NCBI RefSeq assembly: GCF_008087665.1
Contig: NZ_CP042912.1
Location: 496,001 to 560,000 of the forward strand
Reading direction: 5' to 3'
Source: Mariniblastus fucicola
Lineage (GTDB): Bacteria; Planctomycetota; Planctomycetia; Pirellulales; Pirellulaceae
DNA length: 64,000 nucleotides
Shown: one piece after another, positions 1 through 7,093 of the stretch
Numbering within the stretch: the first letter of the stretch is position 1
Layout: each line of letters begins with the position of its first letter
Notes under the pieces: generated by a model
Told to the model about the DNA's origin: nothing
Database searches by the model: none
The model's input: only the letters and a program-made list of their open reading frames with translations
Position numbers and translations under genes: made by a program

Positions 1-1316
1 GGATTCAACGTTCCGCCCACGGATCCTTTTGCGAAATTTTTGAATCGAATGTGACCCGTCTTCACCGCATCTACATTTTCGCGACCCTTTTTCAGTACTT
101 CGATCAGTTCTGTGGCGATGTCAGAGTCGTCGTCGACTTGGGCCTCGACTTGGGCTTCCGCCTGGCCGTCGTCGTTGGCAAGTTCGCTGTTTGCGAAGGC
201 CTGGCCAGCGACCCAAACGGCTGAAACGATCAGCAAACCGGCGAGACAACGCAGCAGTTTGTGCCCGGTGGCTGGTTTCGCCCGATCTGCTGCCAACAGC
301 CTCGCGATTCGGCCGTGAAGTTTTGACGGACGATTCCCGTCGGCTGCGAGGACAACCGGTTCAGGGCGGCTCGATTCGGCTTCCGCGCGAGCCAGTGCAT
401 GCTCGGCGTCTTTCAGCAACGTGTTCGCGTATTCAATGCGGCTAACGCCCGTCGCCACCGCCAGTTCGTCGCAACAATGCTCACGTTCCTCGTGAATTCG
501 TCGACTCAGGTACCACGTGACCGGATGAAAAAACAGAATCGATTCGACGAGCCGCTGCACAACAATCAACACATGGTCGTAGCGATAAAGATGAGCCAAC
601 TCGTGACGCAACACCGATTCGATTTCCTCAGGAGAGAGCTCCGACACGATGGAAGCTGGCAGCAACACGACCGGTCGCAGGAACCCGGCAACCATCGGGA
701 CAACGATCTTTCCGGACTCAGCGATCGCCGGCTTGCATCGCAGAGTAAACGAAGCAAGTGCACGTTCAAACGGTTGCAATATTGCCTGATCTGAAATCGC
801 CCAGGAGGTCGCGAGTGTTCGTTGACTGCTTCGGACTGCACACGACAACCGAGAGCACATCAGGCACACGCCCAGCAGATACCCGAAGGCGATCGAATGG
901 ATCAACCACGCCGGTAGAACGAACCTGCCGTCGGATTGATTGGCGTTCAGCGTATTGGTTTCAGCAACCGAAGGCGATGCAAGTTCCCTTGTCGTCGACT
1001 GAGCAACGATCTCTGAATTGGGAAACTCAACGCTTGTTGGCGACGCAGATTCTGCCGATCCTGTTTCGATACCGATCCGAGCAGCAAGTGCAACCGGAGT
1101 CGAATCGGGCTGTAGAAAAAACACGACTGGCAACAAAGCCGCGAAAGCCAACAGGGCGGTAAAGTTCAGCCAGTAGCGCCAGTTCGGCGATCGACCGCTC
1201 AGGAAATAGTTCGCGGCCCACGCAAAGATTCCTATGACGCACCCGATCCAGATCGAGTGAGCCAATGCGGTGACGACATTCCAGCAAAACGATGACTCAA
1301 GCGTGAAGAATGACAT
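1..1316 (-). CDS. BlaR1-like M56 metallopeptidase, C-terminus cut by window edge
   Basis: Reading the reverse strand from ATG at 1316 gives an uninterrupted frame of 438 codons that leaves the window at base 1. The product starts with MSFFTLESS, has membrane segments near residues 18-40, 50-68 and 136-156, then a zinc-metallopeptidase core with HELAH at about residues 238-242 followed by a Glu-rich EEREHCCDE stretch that should supply the third zinc ligand. This is the M56/BlaR1 family: membrane sensor proteases that cleave or inactivate a partner BlaI-type repressor. A further hydrophobic segment lies near residue 365. Its start overlaps the blaI stop by one base (TAATG), so the two should be translationally coupled. 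The signal sensed is unknown; the family is not limited to beta-lactam resistance. The C-terminal domain is incomplete here. Confidence 0.93.
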   Translation of the reverse strand, partial: MSFFTLESSFCWNVVTALAHSIWIGCVIGIFAWAANYFLSGRSPNWRYWLNFTALLAFAALLPVVFFLQPDSTPVALAARIGIETGSAESASPTSVEFPNSEIVAQSTTRELASPSVAETNTLNANQSDGRFVLPAWLIHSIAFGYLLGVCLMCSRLSCAVRSSQRTLATSWAISDQAILQPFERALASFTLRCKPAIAESGKIVVPMVAGFLRPVVLLPASIVSELSPEEIESVLRHELAHLYRYDHVLIVVQRLVESILFFHPVTWYLSRRIHEEREHCCDELAVATGVSRIEYANTLLKDAEHALARAEAESSRPEPVVLAADGNRPSKLHGRIARLLAADRAKPATGHKLLRCLAGLLIVSAVWVAGQAFANSELANDDGQAEAQVEAQVDDDSDIATELIEVLKKGRENVDAVKTGHIRFKNFAKGSVGGTLN

Positions 1317-1708
1317 TAGCTTTGCTCCTTCGCGATACGATTGATCAGTTTTCGGATCTCTTTGATTTCGTCCGAATCAATGTCGTGCGTTTCGAGTAGT
1401 TCCAGCATCACCGAATGAGCCGAACCATCGAAAACGCGTTCCACCAGATCGCCCAGCAGGTTGCGACCAACGCTCTGGGCTTCGATCAGCGGAGTGAACT
1501 CAAACGCGCGACCACGTTTTTCTCGCTTCAGATATCCCTTACGGACCATGATGTTCATCAGCGTGATGACCGAGCTATGCGTTAGCTCGCGATCATCGTC
1601 GGCCAAGGATTGTCGAACTTCGTCCACCGTTTTCGGCGACTCGTGCCACAGGACTTTTAAAATCCTCAGCTCCGCTTCGGTTGGATGTTCAGAAGAAGGA
1701 CGTGCCAT
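1316..1708 (-). CDS. blaI: BlaI/MecI family transcriptional repressor
   Basis: A 130-residue winged-helix protein, the usual length for BlaI/MecI. The N-terminal half (about residues 8-80) has the family pattern: PTEAELRILKVLW, then the recognition helix region SSVITLMNIMVRKGYLKREKRGRAFEF; the C-terminal half is the dimerisation helix region. BlaI-type repressors bind DNA as dimers and are inactivated by the co-encoded M56 protease, which is the next gene (one-base overlap). The intergenic region before its start holds two near-identical inverted repeats that are likely operators, so it probably represses itself and perhaps the divergent MFS gene. The inducing signal cannot be read from the sequence. 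Confidence 0.95.
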   Translation of the reverse strand: MARPSSEHPTEAELRILKVLWHESPKTVDEVRQSLADDDRELTHSSVITLMNIMVRKGYLKREKRGRAFEFTPLIEAQSVGRNLLGDLVERVFDGSAHSVMLELLETHDIDSDEIKEIRKLINRIAKEQS

Positions 1709-1744
1709 GTCGGGGCTCCAGCAAGTATCGCGAGAGTCTGTAAA

Positions 1745-1758
1745 TTTAATTCCTTAAA
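1745..1758. promoter_or_regulatory. Putative BlaI operator 1 (inverted repeat)
   Basis: TTTAATTCCTTAAA is a 5-4-5 inverted repeat lying 36 bases upstream of the blaI start. Its reverse complement (TTTAAGGAATTAAA) matches the second repeat at 1794-1807 at 13 of 14 positions. Position and duplication suggest an operator for the adjacent BlaI-type repressor; binding is inferred, not shown. Confidence 0.5.
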
Positions 1759-1793
1759 ACTAACGGGCTGACTGCGGGCGGTCAAGCTAAATA

Positions 1794-1807
1794 TTTAAAG
1801 AATTAAA
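1794..1807. promoter_or_regulatory. Putative BlaI operator 2 (inverted repeat)
   Basis: TTTAAAGAATTAAA, a 5-4-5 inverted repeat 49 bases (centre to centre) from operator 1 and oriented oppositely. It lies about 107 bases before the preferred MFS start at 1915, and only 2 bases before an in-frame upstream ATG at 1810. That closeness is one reason not to use 1810 as the start. Confidence 0.5.
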
Positions 1808-1914
1808 ACATGGAGGCCTCGTTGGCGGCGGCCGTTTTTTCTGCGAACCTGACTGGGCCGTTGTGGTCCGACATTCTTACACCATTCAACACTCAGACAG
1901 GAAAGACGCCGCAC

Positions 1915-3138
1915 ATGGTTCGCTCGATTGCCAACGCCTATCGAGATGCCTATGGCGGGCTGCCGAAAGAAGTTTGGGTGCTGTCGCTGGCTCTTTTTGT
2001 GAACCGCTGCGGAGCGATGGTGTTGGCGTTTCTGACGCTGTATCTGACCAACAAGCTTGGCTTCACGATGGTCGAAGCCGGCGGCATCTTTAGCGTCTGG
2101 GGACTCGGTTCGATGACGGGGTCGTGGCTGGGCGGAAAGCTGGTCAAGCCGCTGGGCGCGATTCGCACGCAGATCATTGGGCTGACCCTGGCGGTGCCCA
2201 GTCTGTTGTTGGTGCCGCTGTTCAGTTCGTGGTGGGGAGTCGCCGGAATCGTGTACCTGTTCAGCGTTTTCTCTGAATCGGTGCGACCGGCCAATGGCGT
2301 TGCCGTCGCCCAGTTCACGCCGCCGGAATTGCATACGCGGGCGTTCGGGTTGCAGCGGATGGCTGTGAATCTTGGGTTCTCCGTTGGGCCTGCGGTGGGA
2401 GGCTTGTTGGCGAACATCGACTATGTGTGGTTGTTTGTCGTTGACGGGATCACCACCGGAGTCGGTGCCATCATTTTGCTGCTGAGCTTTGGCTTTCGTC
2501 GTTACTCAAAGAACAAGGATGCTGCTGCGAGGCAAAAGCTTGCCGAAGGAAACCAGACGAAGGGCTCGCCGTTGATGGACGGCCAGTTCGTCGCGTTTCT
2601 GCTGTTAATGCTGGCGATCGGACTGGTGTTCTTTCAGTTTCACGCCACGTATCCGAAGTACCTTGAGGAGCATTATCAGCTGGACGAGGTCATGATCGGG
2701 CTGCTGTTTTCAGTCAACACGATCATCATCGTGGCCGTCGAGATGTTGTTGCTGAACTGGGTCCGGCGGTTTTCGTTGCTGCGAACGATCGGCTGGGGAG
2801 GTTTCCTTGCGTGCATCGGATTTGGGATGCTGCCGCTGGGAAGCACCTACTGGTTTTGCATTCTGTCGATGGTCGTCATTACGGTCGGCGAGATGTTCAT
2901 GTTTCCGCTGGGGTCAGGCTATGTAGCCAAGCGTTCGCTGGGGCGTGATCAGGGAATGTACATGAGTTGGTACGCGATCATGTACTCAACGGCGGGGACG
3001 ATTGCGCCGCTGATCGGAACGGCGGCGTACCAGCGAAATCCGCACCTGTTGTGGTACGTAAGCACCGGAGTTGGCGTTTTCGCGGTGGCGGGTTTTTACC
3101 TGTTGAGCCGCAAGGTGGCGGAACTCAAGGTCGCGTAG
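1915..3138 (+). CDS. MFS transporter
   Basis: A 407-residue, 12-helix major facilitator superfamily protein. Hydrophobic helices alternate through the whole length, and the loop after helix 2 has the GSWLGGKLVKPLG pattern typical of MFS motif A. It should be a proton-driven exporter or uptake carrier of the inner membrane; the substrate cannot be told. I chose ATG 1915 because AGGAAAG stands about 9 bases before it and the protein then begins like other MFS carriers. The frame stays open back to an ATG at 1810, which would add 35 residues, but that start abuts an inverted repeat. The gene diverges from blaI-blaR1 and may share its regulation. Confidence 0.9.
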   Translation: MVRSIANAYRDAYGGLPKEVWVLSLALFVNRCGAMVLAFLTLYLTNKLGFTMVEAGGIFSVWGLGSMTGSWLGGKLVKPLGAIRTQIIGLTLAVPSLLLVPLFSSWWGVAGIVYLFSVFSESVRPANGVAVAQFTPPELHTRAFGLQRMAVNLGFSVGPAVGGLLANIDYVWLFVVDGITTGVGAIILLLSFGFRRYSKNKDAAARQKLAEGNQTKGSPLMDGQFVAFLLLMLAIGLVFFQFHATYPKYLEEHYQLDEVMIGLLFSVNTIIIVAVEMLLLNWVRRFSLLRTIGWGGFLACIGFGMLPLGSTYWFCILSMVVITVGEMFMFPLGSGYVAKRSLGRDQGMYMSWYAIMYSTAGTIAPLIGTAAYQRNPHLLWYVSTGVGVFAVAGFYLLSRKVAELKVA

Positions 3139-3207
3139 GGATGCAGATTGCGATTGGTCAAACCAGGCAATCGAACCCTTTGCATAGCGGCGAGCTACAG
3201 GCGAGGG

Positions 3208-3269
3208 CTGCATTCGTACACCGTCGCCTGCTGTATTCGTACACCGTCGCCTGCGGCTTGCCGTTAAAC
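3208..3269. repeat. 23-bp tandem duplication joined to a family A repeat arm
   Basis: Two copies of a 23-base unit (3208-3230 and 3231-3253, one mismatch, core ATTCGTACACCGTCGCCTG) run into a single arm of the dispersed family A repeat (3246-3269, containing CCTGCGGCTTGCCGTTAAAC). The opposite arm, expected near 3185-3205, is degenerate. It lies between the MFS gene and the convergent DUF1559 gene. Confidence 0.7.
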
Positions 3270-3322
3270 TTGCCTTGCCATTTTGGGAGTCAAGGCAACC
3301 TGGCTGATTTCGCTCCCATTCT

Positions 3323-4264
3323 CTAGTACGCCATATGGTTTGGCGTGTCACCTTCTGAACGAGTCACCAGAGATTTCATGTTTTGAGCGCCGATGCCGTC
3401 ATCGATGAAACTGGTCGCTCCATCGCAAAACGTAACGACGAAACCACCAGGAAACGAATCGCCTACGCCGCGAGTTGGGTCATCTGGATCGAATTGCCAG
3501 TCCTTGGGCTGAGTCCACGGCACGGCGGCAGCGGCGGAAGTTTCCAGAATCATGATTGTGTTGGAGGACCCGTCTGTGATTTCTCCGAACGTCGCACCCC
3601 GCTCTCCTTGCACGTACAGCGCGGGGTTCTCGGTGCCTGGCGGCGAGACAGCAAACTGGAACACGGTATATCCTTCGGGCAGTTCAGCCTGGATTTGCGG
3701 ATGTTGAAACACTTCAGGAATTTGGCCAATCAGCGACTTGTTGTGAGCACTGTCCCAAGGCTCGTTGAGTTTGAACTGGTTGTAAAGCTCTTGGTACCCG
3801 AGGTAGGGTAGCAAGTGAACTCGCCAGCTGAGATTCTCTCCTGATTCCGGATCTTCTTCGGAGATATTTGAGGCGAACCTCATATAGGTCGATTCGTGAT
3901 TCAAGTTCGCCAGCGACATCTGTCGCATATTGTTCATGGTCATCGTTCTTCTGGCGGCGGAGCGGACCTGTTGAACCGCTGGAAGCAGCATCCCGATCAT
4001 GATCAGTGTCCAGACACAGCCGAGTGCCCCAGTGACGATGCCTGCAATCGCCAGCCCGTTGCCGGCGAGCCTGCCGTTGCTCGAAGAGATCTTTGACAAC
4101 GCGATGATCCCCAGGATGATCGCAATCGCTCCCGTGAAGATCGTGCAAATGAAGCTGGAAACACCGAGCACCAGGCTTCCGATCGCCAAGCCGCTGGTCG
4201 ATTTCGGTCCTTGGTGATAGCCCTTCTGTTGGGTTGCGTATTCGGCTTCTGGGTATTGCGACAT
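3323..4264 (-). CDS. DUF4190-DUF1559 membrane protein
   Basis: A 313-residue protein. Residues about 25-95 hold a pair of hydrophobic helices around a Gly/Ser loop, as in DUF4190 membrane domains. The second helix ends in LLPAVQQVRSAARR, the sequence that follows the pilin-like helix in planctomycete DUF1559 proteins. The rest is DUF1559-like, with DGSSNTIMILE and a late CDGATSF motif. DUF1559 proteins are very abundant in planctomycetes and are usually annotated as pilin-like, so this one keeps the domain but has swapped its anchor. I chose ATG 4264 (MSQYPEAEY); the frame extends 21 codons further upstream but without a signal or clear ribosome site. Function unknown. Confidence 0.85.
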   Translation of the reverse strand: MSQYPEAEYATQQKGYHQGPKSTSGLAIGSLVLGVSSFICTIFTGAIAIILGIIALSKISSSNGRLAGNGLAIAGIVTGALGCVWTLIMIGMLLPAVQQVRSAARRTMTMNNMRQMSLANLNHESTYMRFASNISEEDPESGENLSWRVHLLPYLGYQELYNQFKLNEPWDSAHNKSLIGQIPEVFQHPQIQAELPEGYTVFQFAVSPPGTENPALYVQGERGATFGEITDGSSNTIMILETSAAAAVPWTQPKDWQFDPDDPTRGVGDSFPGGFVVTFCDGATSFIDDGIGAQNMKSLVTRSEGDTPNHMAY

Positions 4265-4625
4265 GGATTTACTCGTTGGTTTCAGGGACAGGGTTTCGAC
4301 CGCCAGTCGAACACCGAAGATCATCATATTGGATTCCCATGATGCTTGCAGATACGACGTGCGAAAAATGGGTAAGCTTGCCAGGTTTTGACGAATTTGC
4401 AGGTGGCGCTGGTCGTGATTCCGGATTTTCCGATTTCAACGCCATTCGCACTTCGATTATTCCGGTTGTGATGACGATGACTCTTGCACGCAACGTAGAG
4501 ATTCCGCATGTGGTGCGCTTTGTCGGCTTTGTCCGGCGTTTGGATCATCACTCTCCGTTGCCAAAAACAAAACAGCGTTCCTGTACTCGTTGAGCCAGGA
4601 TGCTCGACCCTTAAAGGAGTTTGTG
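4265..4625. other. Intergenic region, no gene recognised
   Basis: A 361-base gap between the divergent DUF1559 and BBP7 genes. Only short overlapping frames without family features are present. It must hold both promoters, but I could not assign boxes with confidence. Confidence 0.5.
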
Positions 4626-6266
4626 ATGAAACGAATGTGGCAGAACTGGTTGGCGATTGTCACCCTCGTGACGATGGTCGGCACCGCTAACGCCCAGCAC
4701 GGCTGGAACCAACCATCAGAAATTGGTTCCTATCAGTCGATTCTGTCGCGAGCCGGCTATGGAAACAACATGGGCTCGCTGGGACAAGGGATGATGCAGC
4801 CGGGAGTACCCATGCAGGGTTCCGCCATGGAAGGCGGCGCGATGGTGCAAGGAAGCACCGCCATGTATGGAATGAACGGCGTTCAATCGGGGGCCGTCAA
4901 CGGCGGCGCGACGATGATGTCGGCTCCAACGGGCGCAGTCCACGGCAGCGTCCTGCAAGGCGGGTCCATGGGAGGCGTTGTCGGTTCTGCTGCGACGGCC
5001 GGCCAGGTGATGTCGACTCCAATGGCAGGCGCGGTACCAATGCAGTCCGCTATGCCGATGCAAAGTATGGCTCCGATGGCGACCGCTGCTCCAATGATCT
5101 CTGCACCAGCGATGGGCGGCATGGTCAACACGGGAACCAGCTTCGTCGGAAGCACTCCGATGGCATCTCCTTCGATGTGCAACAGCAGTCTGTTTGCTGG
5201 ATCTGCCGGTTCAGCCTGTGCTGCACCCGTCTACTCGACGCCGATCTATCAGCAGGCCGTGATGGCACCTACTTACGTTGCCGCACCGCAGCGTCCTCGT
5301 GCCAACTACACGATTGGCTTGACCGGAATGTACTTCCAGCGTGACTACGAAGACAATCGTTTTCTCGCCCAAAACCCGAGCGGCGACACGCTTTACACCA
5401 ACGACGCGGATGAGCAAACGTTTGACGGATTTGGTGTGACTCTGGCTTCACGCAACGCCAGCGGCAGCGGAATGGAAGTCGGCTACTGGGCACTCAACCC
5501 TGGTCGTTCGGCGGCAATTCTGACCGGAGCCAACGTTGCGACAAACATTCAGGGGCTCGATCAGCTGATCCACGTTTCTTCAGGCCGCGACCTTTACGAT
5601 ATCTACGCCAACACGGTTGCTCAAACAATCGTTCGTGAAACAGACATCAACAATCTTGAATTCAACGTCCTTCGCAACGGCGGAACGTTCTGCGGTCGCA
5701 ACAATCGCAAAGGATTCTATGAGCTGCTTGGCGGTTTCCGCTGGTTCGAATTCAACGAGAGCCTGCAGTACACGTCATCGATTGACAATGTTGCTTACCC
5801 GTTGGTTCCTTCGGACTTCTTCTACAACCTTGAGGCTCGCAACCGTCTTCTCGGATTCCAGTTGGGTGCTCGCAACGAGTACTGCCTTGGTTCGAAACTG
5901 CGATTGTTTAGCGGCGTCAAAGGCGGCGTGTTCAACAACAATATCCGCACGATGCAGAACATCACGGATCTCAACGGAGAGATTGCTCAAGTCAACGGTG
6001 GTCCTTCTGCCGGTCGTCCGTTCAGCTACAACGACGAAAAGAACGACGTTGCGTTTCTTGGTGAGCTGGACTTCGGAGTCCTTTACCACCTGTCGTGTCG
6101 CACACGCATCCGACTTGGATACCGTGCGATCGGAGTCAGCGGTGTCGCACTTGCTGCCGACCAAATGCCTTACGACTACACAGATCCAAACGAGCTGCTG
6201 AGTGCCAACAGCAACGGCAGCCTGATGTTGGGCGGCGGTTACTACGGACTAGAGTTCTGCTTCTAG
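4626..6266 (+). CDS. BBP7 family outer-membrane beta-barrel protein
   Basis: A 546-residue secreted protein. Residues 1-24 are a signal peptide ending in ANAQ. Residues about 35-185 are low-complexity, rich in Gly, Met, Ala and Ser, with repeated G-A-M/M-Q-G/P-M units. From about residue 215 the sequence has alternating aromatic strands ending YYGLEFCF, i.e. a C-terminal aromatic as in outer-membrane barrels, and matches the planctomycete BBP7 (PF07585) type. Likely located in the outer membrane; no ligand is known. ATG 4626 has AAGGAG 6 bases upstream. An in-frame upstream codon at 4590 would place residues before the signal peptide and is rejected. A strong terminator follows. Confidence 0.9.
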   Translation: MKRMWQNWLAIVTLVTMVGTANAQHGWNQPSEIGSYQSILSRAGYGNNMGSLGQGMMQPGVPMQGSAMEGGAMVQGSTAMYGMNGVQSGAVNGGATMMSAPTGAVHGSVLQGGSMGGVVGSAATAGQVMSTPMAGAVPMQSAMPMQSMAPMATAAPMISAPAMGGMVNTGTSFVGSTPMASPSMCNSSLFAGSAGSACAAPVYSTPIYQQAVMAPTYVAAPQRPRANYTIGLTGMYFQRDYEDNRFLAQNPSGDTLYTNDADEQTFDGFGVTLASRNASGSGMEVGYWALNPGRSAAILTGANVATNIQGLDQLIHVSSGRDLYDIYANTVAQTIVRETDINNLEFNVLRNGGTFCGRNNRKGFYELLGGFRWFEFNESLQYTSSIDNVAYPLVPSDFFYNLEARNRLLGFQLGARNEYCLGSKLRLFSGVKGGVFNNNIRTMQNITDLNGEIAQVNGGPSAGRPFSYNDEKNDVAFLGELDFGVLYHLSCRTRIRLGYRAIGVSGVALAADQMPYDYTDPNELLSANSNGSLMLGGGYYGLEFCF

Positions 6267-6301
6267 CAGCACAAGCGAACTTTTGAGATCACGATAAAGA
6301 A

Positions 6302-6329
6302 GGCCACGTCATCGGACGTGGCCTTTTTT
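6302..6329 (+). terminator. Rho-independent terminator of the BBP7 gene
   Basis: A perfect 9-bp stem, GGCCACGTC (6302-6310) and GACGTGGCC (6315-6323), with a 4-base loop and six Ts. It starts 35 bases after the BBP7 stop. The minus-strand side is followed by a T-rich stretch, so it may also end infC transcription. Confidence 0.93.
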
Positions 6330-6387
6330 CGTAAACCTGATTCACTTGGTTAAGTCCAGCGCCATGCAGCCGCCAGCGCGACGCAGC

Positions 6388-6903
6388 CTACGATGTCTTG
6401 AGCGGCGAAATCGTGCAGATCATTTTTCGTGATTGCTGCGACGGTCGGTTCTCGACTTTGCCAAACTCGGAAAGCTGCTTGATGATGCCTTCCATCACTT
6501 TGCGACCTTCTTCGATGTGAGCCATTTCGCGGCCACGGAACAGCACGGTTACCTGAACCTTGTCGTTGTGCTTAAGAAAGCCAACCGCTTTCTTGACTTT
6601 GAAGTTGATATCGTGCTCGCCTGTTTTGGGACGAACGCGAATCTCTTTAAGCTTCGTTTGATGAGCCTTGTTTTTTGAAGTCCGCTTACTCTTGTCGTAC
6701 TTGAACTTACCAAAGTCCATAATGCGACAAACGGGAGGCTTGGCTTCCGGTGCGACTTCAACCAGATCGAGCCCCTGGTCCTGGGCTTTTTTGAGAGCGT
6801 CTGCGGTTGAGATGACTCCTAACTGTGTACCATCCTGATCGATGACACGGATGGGCGTGATTCGGATCTGATCGTTGATCCGGTTCTGCTGCTTTTTGGC
6901 GAT
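6388..6903 (-). CDS. infC: Translation initiation factor IF-3 (probable AUC start)
   Basis: A 171-residue IF-3: N-terminal domain from NRINDQIRI through the [10 protein letters not shown] strand and [15 protein letters not shown], a basic linker, and the C-terminal domain with the conserved [10 protein letters not shown] and [10 protein letters not shown] motifs. IF-3 prevents 50S joining and checks the start codon and initiator tRNA. No ATG, GTG or TTG exists upstream of residue 61 in this frame: a TAG stands at 6936-6934, and between it and the conserved sequence only ATT (6924) and ATC (6903) could serve. ATC at 6903 has GAGGA about 7 bases upstream and gives the expected N-terminus, (M)AKKQQNRIN. 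Non-AUG starts are known to let IF-3 control its own synthesis. It follows thrS, a common order; rpmI and rplT do not follow. Confidence 0.96.
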   Translation of the reverse strand: MAKKQQNRINDQIRITPIRVIDQDGTQLGVISTADALKKAQDQGLDLVEVAPEAKPPVCRIMDFGKFKYDKSKRTSKNKAHQTKLKEIRVRPKTGEHDINFKVKKAVGFLKHNDKVQVTVLFRGREMAHIEEGRKVMEGIIKQLSEFGKVENRPSQQSRKMICTISPLKTS

Positions 6904-7093
6904 TGTTGGTTCCTCAGAAAAAATAGTGAACGGCTACGACGGAAAACGAAATGTCGCAGCAGTGTACTGCCGCAAGATTTAGCAATCTAACGGCAGCACC
7001 AGATTATTGGATAGTTTATGTGCCTGCGTCAACATTGAAGAGTTGATTCGGCGAATTTCTCACATTGATACTTTTGGCGACGTACTTCCGCCA

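Noticed and set aside
1810-1914. Longer start for the MFS gene at ATG 1810
   Set aside because: The ATG follows directly after an inverted repeat and would add residues unlike an MFS N-terminus; ATG 1915 has a ribosome site.
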